Shown here: piece by piece, positions 34,365 through 43,288 of the stretch
Layout of the letters: the number at the start of each line of letters is the position of its first letter
Numbering within the stretch: position 1 is the first letter of the stretch
Source: Merdivicinus sp050943495
GTDB taxonomy: Bacteria > Bacillota > Clostridia > Oscillospirales > Ruminococcaceae
Direction of reading: 5' to 3'
NCBI GenBank assembly: GCA_050943495.1
Contig: JBMNPH010000001.1
Span: 62,001 to 126,000 of the forward strand
DNA: 64,000 nucleotides
The notes under the pieces: model-generated
Seen by the model: only the letters and a program-made list of their open reading frames with translations
Told to the model about the DNA's origin: nothing
Database searches by the model: none
Position numbers and translations under genes: made by a program

Positions 34365-36233
34365 GTGCTGACATTTTTTCGAGAAAACTTCAGACTCTTG
34401 AAGCAGGGGCATGGATTGCTGCGATTTGAGTTGTTCTATAAACTTGTAGGAATTGGGATTTTGGTTCCCAGTGTGCTTGCATTGCTCAATTTATCGCTGC
34501 GGGTAGCTGGATTGACCTATCTTACGAACGATAATTTTGTTCGTTACCTGACTCATCCGGCAGGTATTCTGCTGGCAATCATAGTCTTTGCCGGATGGGG
34601 ATTTTATAATCTTACCGAGCTTGCCGGGCTGACAATCTGTTTTTATGCAGCTAGTCAGGGGAGAAAGATGGCTGCCCGCCAGATTTTTACAGCTGGGATC
34701 CGATGCGCCGGAAGGCTTTTTCGTCCGCGAAATTTCTGGATGTTTCCCTTTATGGTGATCATCGTACCATTGACGATTCTGCCGCTTCTGTTTGCATATG
34801 GTGCAACCATTCAGATTCCGGAGTTTATTCTCCGATATATCCGAACCAGATGGTGGATGATTGGAATTTTGCTGGCATTGCTGGCGGCATTATTCATTCT
34901 GTCTGTTCGATGGATTTTTAGCCTGTGTTTCTTTTGCTTGGAAAAGCGGAGTTTTCCGCAGGCAAGGCGTGACAGTGTCATCCTTTTGCGAGGATTTGTT
35001 TGGAAGACAGTATGGCGGCTTCTGATTTGGCAAACTGTGCTTATGGTGGCATTTTTTCTCGCATATTTTGTTTTTCTGGGATTTGCTCTGCTGATTTCCA
35101 AAATATTTATTGCTGGAACATTGGGAATGCAAATTTTCATTGGCGTATTTCAATGGTGCAATTTAGGACTGTTGTTGATAGGATTATGTTTGACGCTTCC
35201 AATGTGCAGTATTGCAGTGAGTCAGCTTTATCTGACTTTAAAAAAGCAAAAAAAAGAGCGGCTGGTGCCATTGAAATCCTTAGATATTCCCAAAGGACGT
35301 GCCATTCAGCCGAAATTGAAGTGGGGAATTTTTGCGGTATTAACGGTTCTGACCGCATGGAATGCAGGATATATTTTCCCCGCCGTATCACGCGGAACCT
35401 TCGGTTTTGTGGAAGGACTTTCCAAACCATGGGTGACGGCGCATCGGGGAGATTCTGAAAGTGCGCCTGAAAATACAATCGCAGCATTTAAAAGAGCGGT
35501 TGAAAACGGCGCAGATATGATTGAATTGGATGTACAGCAGCTTTCAGATGGCGCTTTGATTCTTCTTCATGACAGCAATTTCCGCCGGACTGCCGGCGTA
35601 TCCCTGAATACTTGGGAAGCCACCCTTCCGATGGTACAGGAAATGGAAGTAGGAAGCTGGTTTTCCGAAAAATATGCGGGAGAACCGATCCCCACTTTAG
35701 CAGAGACACTGGAATTTGCGCGAGAAAATCGAATCCGGCTCAATATCGAATTGAAGTACACCGGGCATGAAGCCTCTCTTGAGAAAGACGTTGCCGCCCT
35801 GATCGAGGAGTATGATATGCAGGACCAGTGCGTGGTTACGTCTATGCAGTACAGCGTTTTAAAGCGAGTAAAGGAGGCAAATCCTGATATTGTAACAGGA
35901 TACATTCTTTCGGTAGCATATGGACCGTTTTATGGAATGGAATATGCGGATCTTTTCAGTGTACGCGCTGATTTTGTCACCATGGGAATGGTAAGAGGAT
36001 TGCACAACAGCGGAAAACGAATTTATGTGTGGACGGTCAACGATGAGTCCAATATAGAACGATTGATTGATATGCGGGTGGATAGCATCATTACGGACAA
36101 TGTTCCTCTTGCGAGAGGACTAGTGGATAAGCCCGCCGGAAATGCGGCAATTCTGGAAACATTTGAGCAGTTCTTCACCGGCGATAATTTTTCGCATAAT
36201 GCCATGAAGCTGTGGAAAGAGATTTTCCGTTAA
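34365..36233 (+). CDS. Membrane-anchored glycerophosphodiester phosphodiesterase
   Basis: A 622-residue protein. The first 340 residues carry about eight membrane segments of the GDPD-associated membrane domain. The C-terminal TIM-barrel GDPD domain (about 355-600) has the catalytic pair HRGDSESAPENT with metal Glu and Asp in MIELDVQQLSDG, His in LLHDSNFRRT, ELKYTG, and the ending VWTVNDESNIERLID. It hydrolyses glycerophosphodiesters, possibly lipid or teichoic acid fragments at the membrane. The start is a GTG with GAGGAG 9 nt upstream. It begins 18 nt after the AraC gene and may be co-transcribed. Confidence 0.92.
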   Translation: MLTFFRENFRLLKQGHGLLRFELFYKLVGIGILVPSVLALLNLSLRVAGLTYLTNDNFVRYLTHPAGILLAIIVFAGWGFYNLTELAGLTICFYAASQGRKMAARQIFTAGIRCAGRLFRPRNFWMFPFMVIIVPLTILPLLFAYGATIQIPEFILRYIRTRWWMIGILLALLAALFILSVRWIFSLCFFCLEKRSFPQARRDSVILLRGFVWKTVWRLLIWQTVLMVAFFLAYFVFLGFALLISKIFIAGTLGMQIFIGVFQWCNLGLLLIGLCLTLPMCSIAVSQLYLTLKKQKKERLVPLKSLDIPKGRAIQPKLKWGIFAVLTVLTAWNAGYIFPAVSRGTFGFVEGLSKPWVTAHRGDSESAPENTIAAFKRAVENGADMIELDVQQLSDGALILLHDSNFRRTAGVSLNTWEATLPMVQEMEVGSWFSEKYAGEPIPTLAETLEFARENRIRLNIELKYTGHEASLEKDVAALIEEYDMQDQCVVTSMQYSVLKRVKEANPDIVTGYILSVAYGPFYGMEYADLFSVRADFVTMGMVRGLHNSGKRIYVWTVNDESNIERLIDMRVDSIITDNVPLARGLVDKPAGNAAILETFEQFFTGDNFSHNAMKLWKEIFR

Positions 36234-36236
36234 TCA

Positions 36237-37352
36237 TTACGGATTTAGATCGGCAGGAGATGCTGCTTCGGATTTTTCCTGAAAAATTGTCTGGGTCGGA
36301 TAAGCAAATTCCACGCCCAATTCCGTTAGACGGCGTCTGATTTCAAAATTCACCCATTCCTTCGTCTTCATGTAATCGCGCCAGGAAGTGACGACGGTAA
36401 AATAATAAACAGCGATGTCGAGACTGTAAGCCCCGAATTGATCGAATGTGACCAGAGAAGAATCAGATACAATCTGCTCTGGATTGGAGGCAAGAATATC
36501 CCGGATCACTTGAACTGCCTGTTCCAGTTTGTCCTGGGGAGTTTGATAGGTAAGACCGACAGTAAAATGCACACGTCGTTTGGACATACGGGACCAGTTG
36601 ATAATCGGAACATTGGCGAGGGTCGAGTTGGGGATAATGATTTCCGCATCTTTAAAGGTTCGGATGCGGGTACTCCGCAGGGTAATGTCGGTGACAGTTC
36701 CTTCCAAATCCGGTGTTTGGATCCAATCATCAACTGCGAATGGCTTATCCAGAATGATCACCATTCCGCCGAATAAGTTGCTGGCAGAATCCTGTGCGGC
36801 GAGTGCAAAGGTTAAGCCGCCCAATCCAATTCCGGTAATCAATCCCGTGATGTCGTAACCGGTCTCCCGGATAATGATCACCGTTGCCACGATCAGCAGG
36901 ATTCCCTGCACAATGCGGGTGAGAAATAGTAAGAGTGTTTTGTTCAAATCCGGTTTATCGCCGAGAATGGCGGACGAAATGGGATTGGCAGCGCGGAACA
37001 GCCCCCAGGTCAGCGCCACGATGACTGCAATCCGAATGCAGGTGCCTAAAAACGGCGGAAAAGCGGCGGCATTCGGAAAAAATTCATGGGCGAAAATCAA
37101 GGCGGCCCAGTATGCGCCGAAACAGGCAATCAAAGGAGGAAGCGGGCGTTCAAAACTGCGGACAAAATCAGTGGCGAGCGGGAAGCGTTCCACGGCTTTA
37201 CCTGTGAGACGCAGCAAAAATGATGTGATTTTTTTTCGCAGCAAAAATAGTGCCAGAAAAATTCCGATCGATAAAAGAAGGGGAATAATGCCATCGAAAA
37301 TGGCAATTCCAATCGAATAACCCCATTCCTTCAAAAGTTCCGTGATTTGCAT
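36237..37352 (-). CDS. MscS-type mechanosensitive channel
   Basis: A 371-residue small-conductance mechanosensitive channel that releases solutes on hypo-osmotic shock. Several membrane segments fill the first 190 residues, the pore helix region reads GLGGLTFALAAQDSASNLFGG, and the MscS beta domain follows (VDDWIQTPDLEGTVTDITLRSTRIRT in part, IIIPNSTLANVPIINWSR). ATG 37352 has AAAGGAG 8 nt upstream; the 39-residue longer frame is rejected. It converges on the glycerophosphodiesterase gene with 3 nt between stops and no separate terminator. Confidence 0.92.
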   Translation of the reverse strand: MQITELLKEWGYSIGIAIFDGIIPLLLSIGIFLALFLLRKKITSFLLRLTGKAVERFPLATDFVRSFERPLPPLIACFGAYWAALIFAHEFFPNAAAFPPFLGTCIRIAVIVALTWGLFRAANPISSAILGDKPDLNKTLLLFLTRIVQGILLIVATVIIIRETGYDITGLITGIGLGGLTFALAAQDSASNLFGGMVIILDKPFAVDDWIQTPDLEGTVTDITLRSTRIRTFKDAEIIIPNSTLANVPIINWSRMSKRRVHFTVGLTYQTPQDKLEQAVQVIRDILASNPEQIVSDSSLVTFDQFGAYSLDIAVYYFTVVTSWRDYMKTKEWVNFEIRRRLTELGVEFAYPTQTIFQEKSEAASPADLNP

Positions 37353-37374
37353 GGAAAAAACTCCTTTGTATAAT
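37347..37374 (+). promoter_or_regulatory. Promoter of the 52-residue protein gene
   Basis: TTGCAT (37347-37352), 16-nt spacer, TATAAT (37369-37374). The -35 overlaps the start codon of the divergent mscS gene. Confidence 0.65.
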
Positions 37375-37428
37375 GTACTGCTGAAAGGGAAAACTTTTGG
37401 TATCTTAATTGGAAAGGAGTTCTTGTTG

Positions 37429-37587
37429 ATGAAAAAACGTGCCAAAACCGTTGGAAAATTCCGTCCCAATTCGCTGGTAAGTTCCCTTTCCCATCCTCAC
37501 CCCAGCGATACGGATCCGCTGGGGAGTTGGACCGGCATTCCGGAATCTCCGGATGACATGCCCATTCAGGATGCCGATGATCTTTAA
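37429..37587 (+). CDS. Small conserved-looking protein, 52 residues
   Basis: A 52-residue protein starting MKKRAKTVGKFRPN and ending with an acidic, Pro-rich tail (GSWTGIPESPDDMPIQDADDL). It has its own promoter, an AAAGGAG site 10 nt or so before the ATG, and a basic head with an acidic tail, so I regard it as a real gene. The tail resembles, from memory only, small clostridial proteins ending in VQDADDL. No membrane segment or known domain is visible. Its stop overlaps the stop of the convergent RNA methylase gene by 4 nt. Confidence 0.72.
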   Translation: MKKRAKTVGKFRPNSLVSSLSHPHPSDTDPLGSWTGIPESPDDMPIQDADDL

Positions 37588-38729
37588 GCTTTTGATTCCT
37601 TTTTGTTGAAAGCTGGATCGCTGTACTGATACAGATTGCATTTGAGCATACCGTTGTATAGTTTGCGGCGTTTGGTGGCGCGGCGTCCGAAATATTGTTC
37701 AAACTGTTCATCGGGCGTAATAACGGCATAGGAGAAGCCGTCCCGTCGTGCAAAAGCGCGGCCCATCTCGCGATAGATACGGCGTGCCTGTTCAATATCC
37801 AGCAAACGCTCGCCATAGGGCGGGTTGGTTACTATAATACCGCAATCGGTAACGGTTCGAAAATCGCGGATATCTCGAATCCGAATGCGCACGCGGGGGG
37901 CAACCCCCGCTTTATTTGCGTTAAAAAGGGCAAGATCCACCGCTTTTGGATCCAGATCACTGCCATATCCGGCAAATTTTGCATCCCGCCGCACCAGATC
38001 CAATCCGCGGCTGCGTTCTTCCGACCAGACTTTCTGGGGAATGCTGTCCCAGTTTTGCGCAGCAAATTTTCGGTTAATTCCGGATGGAATGTTCAAGGCT
38101 TTGAGCGCTGCCTCAATCAGAAAGGTACCGGACCCACAGAATGGATCATAAAAGATGGAATCGCGGCGAACACCGGCGACATCCAGAATTCCGGCAGCCA
38201 AGGTCTCCTTGATTGGAGCGTCATTGCCGTTTTTGCGGTATCCCCGTTTATGAAGGCCCGCACCGGATGTATCCAGACTGATTGTCACCCGATCTTTCAG
38301 AATATTGAATTGGATTTGGTGAACCGGTCCGGTTTCTTCAAACCAGTTTACCCCATATTTTTCCTTCAGGCGTTCTACAGCAGCTTTTTTGATAATGGAT
38401 TGGCAGTCGGGGATGCTGTGCAGCTGGGAATGCACAGAATGGCCCTTCACTGGGAAAGCATCCTGTCGTCCGATAAATTCCTCGAAGGGAAGTTCTCGCA
38501 CATGGTCAAACAGTTCCGCAAAGGAACGGGCTTCAAATTCTCCCAGGCAAATCAGAACACGTTCTGCGGTACGGAGGTTCAGGTTGGCGCGGGCGAGGAT
38601 TTCGAATCCTCCAGAAAATGCCACTCTTCCGTCCGAAGCAACAACATCAGAAGCACCCAGGCGTTTCAGTTCGCCGGAGAGAACCCGTTCCAGTCCAAAG
38701 TGACAGGGAGCAATATATTGATAATTCAT
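37584..38729 (-). CDS. THUMP-domain 23S rRNA (guanine-N2) methyltransferase, RlmL-like
   Basis: A 381-residue RNA methyltransferase. The N-terminal ferredoxin-like and THUMP region spans about residues 1-160, followed by the Rossmann methylase domain with SAM motif FYDPFCGSGTFLIEAALKA and catalytic motif IVTNPPYGERL. It matches the short RlmL/YpsC type in Firmicutes that modifies 23S rRNA at a guanine N2; the longer gammaproteobacterial RlmKL adds a second methylase absent here. The exact target base is inferred from the family. Confidence 0.9.
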   Translation of the reverse strand: MNYQYIAPCHFGLERVLSGELKRLGASDVVASDGRVAFSGGFEILARANLNLRTAERVLICLGEFEARSFAELFDHVRELPFEEFIGRQDAFPVKGHSVHSQLHSIPDCQSIIKKAAVERLKEKYGVNWFEETGPVHQIQFNILKDRVTISLDTSGAGLHKRGYRKNGNDAPIKETLAAGILDVAGVRRDSIFYDPFCGSGTFLIEAALKALNIPSGINRKFAAQNWDSIPQKVWSEERSRGLDLVRRDAKFAGYGSDLDPKAVDLALFNANKAGVAPRVRIRIRDIRDFRTVTDCGIIVTNPPYGERLLDIEQARRIYREMGRAFARRDGFSYAVITPDEQFEQYFGRRATKRRKLYNGMLKCNLYQYSDPAFNKKESKA

Positions 38730-38816
38730 ATTTTTTCCTTTCCATTATTTGATAGAATTTTAATTGGACCGAGCATAATATATCGGTACATATTGTAACA
38801 TTTGCAGCCGAATATA

Positions 38817-39656
38817 TCAAATTTTTCGGAAATCATCATTTTCTTCCTCATGAGAAGGGAGAATTCCCATATATTTCCGATAAATCTTCGAAAAATAGGA
38901 GAAATTCCGAAATCCACTCCGTTCTGCTGCTTCACTCACATTGCAGCGTCCGGTAGAAAGCAGACGCTTCGCGTGCGTACAGCGCAGAAAATTCAGATAA
39001 TCGACCACGGTACGGCCGGTGATTTCCTTAAAGCCGCGGCAGAAATAATATTTGCTGAACCCGGCTGCTGCACTGATGGTTTCAATGCTCAATTCCTCGG
39101 CAAAATGTTCCTGCATGTAGCGTGTTGCGATTTTGACCATCTCAATCCGTTTATCCAGTGCCGGTGTCCGATTTTCTCCGCGGTCGAGGCAATGACGGCA
39201 GATTTGGGCAATTAGGGTGAGAATATAAGCTTTGGCAGCCGTTTTATAGAAGCGTTCTCGATCGAGCATTTCCCGAACAATCTGTTCAAATACCTCACTG
39301 AGCATCGGATCGGAAATCCGTACTGCAACCGGCAGAGTGGCAACCGGCAGCCCCTGCCGTTCCAGAAAATCCCGCTCTGCAATCAGACAATAGTAGCGGA
39401 TGATCGGCGTCCGGGAGTATACCGAGTGAAGGCGCCCGCTGTTAAAAAAAGCAATGTCGCCGGTCCGGCAGATTTCACGATGATTATCGGCTGTAACTTC
39501 CGCTTCACCTTCCACAAAGTACAGAATTTCGGGACTGTCCTGCCAATGCATGGTGAATTCTGTTTCCAGATTGCGGCAGTCAAAATGAAATATAATTGGG
39601 AAATCCGGATCCGGAAAACTCATGCTTTCATAGGAATTATGCTTAAATACCGGCAT
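38817..39656 (-). CDS. AraC family regulator of the sugar operon
   Basis: A 279-residue AraC protein. The N-terminal cupin (MHWQDSPEILYFVEGEAEV in part, DIAFFNSGRLHSVYS) is followed by the DNA-binding domain with LSIETISAAAGFSKYYFCRGFKE and NVSEAAERSGFRNFSYFSKIYRKYMG (each cited in part). GAGGGGG precedes the ATG. It is divergent from the isomerase-dehydrogenase-isomerase operon with overlapping -10 elements between, so it very likely controls that operon. The inducer is unknown. Confidence 0.88.
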   Translation of the reverse strand: MPVFKHNSYESMSFPDPDFPIIFHFDCRNLETEFTMHWQDSPEILYFVEGEAEVTADNHREICRTGDIAFFNSGRLHSVYSRTPIIRYYCLIAERDFLERQGLPVATLPVAVRISDPMLSEVFEQIVREMLDRERFYKTAAKAYILTLIAQICRHCLDRGENRTPALDKRIEMVKIATRYMQEHFAEELSIETISAAAGFSKYYFCRGFKEITGRTVVDYLNFLRCTHAKRLLSTGRCNVSEAAERSGFRNFSYFSKIYRKYMGILPSHEEENDDFRKI

Positions 39657-39726
39657 GAATTTTCCCCCTCAAAAGCAAGATTGTGTTAAAATGAGGCAAT
39701 TTCCTGCCTTTACTTTTTCTGATTCT

Positions 39727-39756
39727 ATTATATAATAAAGGCATAACAACCGTCAA
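39727..39756 (-). promoter_or_regulatory. Promoter of AraC gene at 38817-39656
   Basis: Minus-strand TTGACG (39756-39751), 18-nt spacer, TATAAT (39732-39727). Its -10 overlaps the plus-strand -10 of the opposite operon. Confidence 0.65.
39731..39736 (+). promoter_or_regulatory. -10 element of the isomerase-dehydrogenase operon
   Basis: Consensus TATAAT about 48 nt upstream of the first start codon. The -35 position reads CTTTAC and is poor, which fits a promoter that needs the AraC protein as activator. An AGGCA-ATTTCC-TGCCT repeat near 39695-39710 lies next to it. Confidence 0.55.
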
Positions 39757-39784
39757 CCCGATTGTTCAAAAAGGAGTGTTAATT

Positions 39785-40627
39785 ATGTACGATTTTTCGA
39801 TTGGCGTTCTGCTCGAATCTTTCCGTCTTTCACCTGAAGAGGCGGTCAAAAAAGCGGCATCCCTTGGTGTAAAGGGTGTACAGGTGTATGCAACTCGCGG
39901 CGAGATGGCTCCGGAAGTCCTGGTTGGACAGAAGCGGCGCGATTTTCTGAAATTGATCAAAGATAACGGTATGGTAATTTCTGCTTTGTGCGGCGACTTA
40001 GGACAGGGATTCTGGAGACCAGAGAAAAATCCGGCGCTGATTGAGCGTTCCAAACTGATCCTGGATATGGCAAAAGAATTGGAAACCAACATTGTAACGA
40101 CCCATATCGGCGTTGTACCGGGGGATCCTTCTCATGAACGGTATAAAATTATGCAGGAGGCATGCTTCCAGCTGGCACAGTATGCGGATTCGATGGATGC
40201 ACATTTTGCCATTGAAACCGGCCCGGAAACCTCTGCTGTATTGAAACAGTTCCTGGATGGCCTCCACTCTACCGGCGTAGCGGTCAACCTGGACCCCGCT
40301 AACTTGGTTATGGTAACCGGAGATGATCCGGTTCAGGCGGTTTATACGCTGAAAGATTACATTGTTCACACTCACGCAAAAGACGGCAGACGCAATTACT
40401 ATCGCGCACCGGAAGCCGTTTATGGACTTGTGGAAGAGGAAATGCTTGCCAGCCCCTCCTTTACGGAATTGCCGTTGGGAGAAGGCAATGTGCCGTTTGC
40501 CGACTATCTGAAAGCTTTGGATGACATCGGATATCACGGCTTTTTAACAATTGAACGGGAAGTCGGTGAAAATCCGGAGGCGGACATTCGGAAAGCAGTG
40601 GATTTCCTTCGTTCTCATATCAACTGA
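39785..40627 (+). CDS. Sugar phosphate isomerase/epimerase
   Basis: A 280-residue xylose-isomerase-like TIM barrel. Metal-site residues are Glu in FAIETGPE, Asp in NLDPANL, His in VHTHAKD and Glu in TIEREVG. The start ATG at 39785 is 8 nt from AAGGAG, preferred over an upstream GTG. It is the first gene of a three-gene operon with a Gfo/Idh/MocA dehydrogenase and another TIM barrel, a common set for inositol-like or keto-sugar catabolism, where dehydrogenase and isomerases act in sequence. The actual sugar is not identifiable. Confidence 0.87.
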   Translation: MYDFSIGVLLESFRLSPEEAVKKAASLGVKGVQVYATRGEMAPEVLVGQKRRDFLKLIKDNGMVISALCGDLGQGFWRPEKNPALIERSKLILDMAKELETNIVTTHIGVVPGDPSHERYKIMQEACFQLAQYADSMDAHFAIETGPETSAVLKQFLDGLHSTGVAVNLDPANLVMVTGDDPVQAVYTLKDYIVHTHAKDGRRNYYRAPEAVYGLVEEEMLASPSFTELPLGEGNVPFADYLKALDDIGYHGFLTIEREVGENPEADIRKAVDFLRSHIN

Positions 40628-40661
40628 GCAATAATTATAACAGGAAAGGATCAGCAAAATT

Positions 40662-41732
40662 ATGGAAAAGAAAATCAAGGTTGCCATTATCGGCGTGGGA
40701 AATATCGCAGTTAACCATATCCGCAGCTATTTGAAAAACCCCAATGTAGAGTTGTATGCATTCTGTGATATCCGCAAAGAACGGTTGGAAGAGATGGGCG
40801 AAAAATTCGGTGTAACCCGTCTTTATACAGACAAAGATGTAATGCTGAAGGAACTGCCGGAAATTGATGCAGTCAGCGTCTGCACCTGGAATTCTGCCCA
40901 TGCACCCTGTACCATCGCCGCTTTGAAAGCAGGAAAAAATGTCCTTTGTGAGAAGCCAATGGCAACATCCGCTGCAGAAGCGCGGGAGATGCTGGCTGCT
41001 GCCAAAGAGAGCGGGAAACTTTTAATGATCGGTTTTGTTCGTCGCTTTGGCAATGACTGCAAGATCCTCAAGGATTTTGTGGACAACGGATATTTTGGTG
41101 ACATCTATTACACGAAGGCAACGTATCTGCGCCGCAACGGCGCGCCCGGCGGCTGGTTTGGCGATAAGGAATATTCGGCAGGCGGCCCTCTGATCGATTT
41201 GGGCGTTCATGTAACCGACCTCACCCGTTACATCATCGGCAACCCGAAACCGGTATCCGTTTACGGCGCTACTTTCTATAAATTGGGTGATCGCCGTGAA
41301 TTGAAGGATAAAAAAGGCTACGTCGCTTCCTCTTCCCGTGGTCCGGCTGATGTTTTCAATGTTGAGGATTTGGCGACAGCGATGATTCGCTATGATAATG
41401 GAGCAGTCGTTTCGGTGGAAGCATCTTTCTCCCTGAATATCAAGAAGGATGAGGGTAAGATTGAATTTTTCGGAACCAAGGCAGGTGCCAAGATTGATCC
41501 GGAACTGGAAATGTATACAGAGATGAATGGCTTTATGACCGATGTCAATCTCTGTGTTCCGACTGCGCTCAGCTTTGACGGACTCTTTGAGAATGAAATC
41601 AATCACTATGTTGACTGTGTAATGAACGGTACACCCTGTCAGGCGCCTGCGGAAGATGGCGTGACTCTGATGGAGATTCTGGATGCCATCTATGAATCCG
41701 CCCGCACCGGCCATGAAGTTGTACTCCAGTAA
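40662..41732 (+). CDS. Gfo/Idh/MocA family oxidoreductase
   Basis: A 356-residue NAD(P)-dependent sugar or cyclitol dehydrogenase. The N-terminal Rossmann fold has VAIIGVGNIAVNHIRSY, the catalytic Lys lies in LCEKPMA, and the C-terminal alpha/beta domain carries GGPLIDLGVHVTDLTRY, whose His is typical of the active site. It lies 34 nt after the first isomerase gene and 11 nt before the second, so it is co-transcribed. It probably oxidises a ring hydroxyl to a ketone that the isomerases then process. Confidence 0.92.
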   Translation: MEKKIKVAIIGVGNIAVNHIRSYLKNPNVELYAFCDIRKERLEEMGEKFGVTRLYTDKDVMLKELPEIDAVSVCTWNSAHAPCTIAALKAGKNVLCEKPMATSAAEAREMLAAAKESGKLLMIGFVRRFGNDCKILKDFVDNGYFGDIYYTKATYLRRNGAPGGWFGDKEYSAGGPLIDLGVHVTDLTRYIIGNPKPVSVYGATFYKLGDRRELKDKKGYVASSSRGPADVFNVEDLATAMIRYDNGAVVSVEASFSLNIKKDEGKIEFFGTKAGAKIDPELEMYTEMNGFMTDVNLCVPTALSFDGLFENEINHYVDCVMNGTPCQAPAEDGVTLMEILDAIYESARTGHEVVLQ

Positions 41733-41743
41733 GGAGGAATCAT

Positions 41744-42607
41744 ATGAAAATAGCAGTCAGTTCATATAGTTTTTCCCAGTATATCAATCAGGGACTGCTG
41801 GATCAGTTTACCTGCATAGCGAAGGCAAAGGAAATGGGATTTGATGCGATCGAATTCACTGACCTGCAGCCTCCGGAAGGGATGAGCGAAGCGGATTTCG
41901 CCCGCAAAATCAAAGCGGAATGTGACCGTGTAGGTCTGCCCATTTCTAATTATACCGTAGGTGCGGACTTCCTCAAAACTACTCCGGCGGAAGAGGCAGA
42001 GCGGCTGAAAAAGAAGGTGGACATTGCCGAAATCCTCGGAACCACCAGTATGCGTCATGATGCGACATGGAGTGGGCCTGCGAATTCACAGGGCTTGCTG
42101 AATATGGTAGAGGAAATTGCCGCCGGCATTCGGGTCGTGACAGATTATGCCGCGTCTAAGGGAATCCGTACCATGGTGGAAAATCACGGCTATTTTCTCC
42201 AGGATGCGGATCGGGTGGAAACCTTAATTAATACAGTCAACAATCCGAATTTCGGATGGCTCTGTGATATGGGAAATTTTCTGTGCGCGGACGAGAATCC
42301 TGCGGAAGCATATGGAAAAGCAGCACCTTATGCATTCTATGCTCATGCAAAGGATTTTTTGGTAAAAAGCGGAAACGAACCGGATCCTGGTGAAGGATTT
42401 TTCCCTTCCCGCGCGGGCAATTATCTGCGCGGCACTATAATCGGTCATGGCGTAGTGCCAGTTGAGCAGTGTCTGCGTATCCTCAAACGTGCGGGATATG
42501 ACGGATATATCGGCGTGGAGTTTGAAGGGATGGAGGACTGTATTCAGGGTTTGCGTATCGGACTTACCAATTTGCGGCGGTATGTTGCCAACGTTTACGG
42601 AGAATAA
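41744..42607 (+). CDS. Sugar phosphate isomerase/epimerase
   Basis: A 287-residue TIM barrel of the same superfamily as the first gene of this operon but clearly diverged from it. Metal-site residues are Glu in MVENHG, Asp in LCDMGNF, His in AHAKDF, and Glu in GVEFEG. AAGGAGG precedes the ATG and the operon ends with a strong hairpin. Having two different isomerase-like enzymes around one dehydrogenase suggests consecutive steps on the same sugar rather than redundancy. Confidence 0.87.
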   Translation: MKIAVSSYSFSQYINQGLLDQFTCIAKAKEMGFDAIEFTDLQPPEGMSEADFARKIKAECDRVGLPISNYTVGADFLKTTPAEEAERLKKKVDIAEILGTTSMRHDATWSGPANSQGLLNMVEEIAAGIRVVTDYAASKGIRTMVENHGYFLQDADRVETLINTVNNPNFGWLCDMGNFLCADENPAEAYGKAAPYAFYAHAKDFLVKSGNEPDPGEGFFPSRAGNYLRGTIIGHGVVPVEQCLRILKRAGYDGYIGVEFEGMEDCIQGLRIGLTNLRRYVANVYGE

Positions 42608-42626
42608 ACAGATTTATTTAATAGAG

Positions 42627-42660
42627 AAGCGTCCGACTTTTGAAGAGTCGGACGCTTTTT
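42627..42660 (+). terminator. Terminator between sugar and nitrogen operons
   Basis: AAGCGTCCGACT pairs with AGTCGGACGCTT over a 7-nt loop, followed by TTT. It serves the plus-strand sugar operon and probably also the minus-strand nitrogen operon. Confidence 0.93.
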
Positions 42661-42670
42661 GTAGTTTGCA

Positions 42671-43255
42671 TTAAGAATAAGTTCGGATAACGCATTCGGC
42701 GGCTTCACGGCGGGAAATACATCGATCCATCGCCTGTTTTTCCAAAAAGCGATGAGCATCGGACTCAGTCATTTTCAGCTTATCAATCAGCAGCCATTTT
42801 GCGCGGTTGACCAATCGTATTTCTTCCATTTTTTCTTCAATCGAGACAGCTTTTTTCTCCAACTTTCGCAGGCGTTCCCGCGCACTGGAAAGCCAGTATA
42901 AAGCTTGGATGACCATTTGTCTGGATGTGGGTTTGGGAAGAGTAAAAACCCCATATTTTCCCACTTTTTCATGAGTAATATCATAGGACTCATTGCGGAT
43001 AAACAAAAGGACAACAGTCCCTTTTTGTCCGCACATATCTATGGAAAACCGGATACCTGTATCGTCCGGCAGAGGGGAATTGATTATAATAAAATCAAAT
43101 GCATTTTCTAACACCGTGCGCTGTGCTTCACCAATGTTGGAAACGAATTGAACCAAGGAATACACTGCTTCCGGAAGCAGTGTCCGCAGCGTTGTGTTAA
43201 AACTGTCTGAAGCTGATACGATCAGTACACGGTATCCCTGCTCTTGTAAATTCAT
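42671..43255 (-). CDS. ANTAR-domain regulator with degenerate receiver
   Basis: A 194-residue RNA-binding antiterminator candidate. The N-terminal part (about 1-115) has a receiver-like fold but lacks the acidic pair (VLIVSAS) and has Asn59 where the phosphoacceptor Asp belongs (IIINSPLPD); the Lys in LPKPT remains. A coiled linker leads to the ANTAR domain (about 140-190: EEKMEEIRLVNRAKWLLIDK in part, SRREAAECVI). ANTAR proteins bind nascent RNA and prevent termination. It is the last gene of the glutamate synthase-glutamine synthetase operon, and related proteins near clostridial glnA act in nitrogen control. Confidence 0.9.
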   Translation of the reverse strand: MNLQEQGYRVLIVSASDSFNTTLRTLLPEAVYSLVQFVSNIGEAQRTVLENAFDFIIINSPLPDDTGIRFSIDMCGQKGTVVLLFIRNESYDITHEKVGKYGVFTLPKPTSRQMVIQALYWLSSARERLRKLEKKAVSIEEKMEEIRLVNRAKWLLIDKLKMTESDAHRFLEKQAMDRCISRREAAECVIRTYS

Positions 43256-43288
43256 ATAGGATGTCCTTCCTTTGGTTGGGATAGGAGT

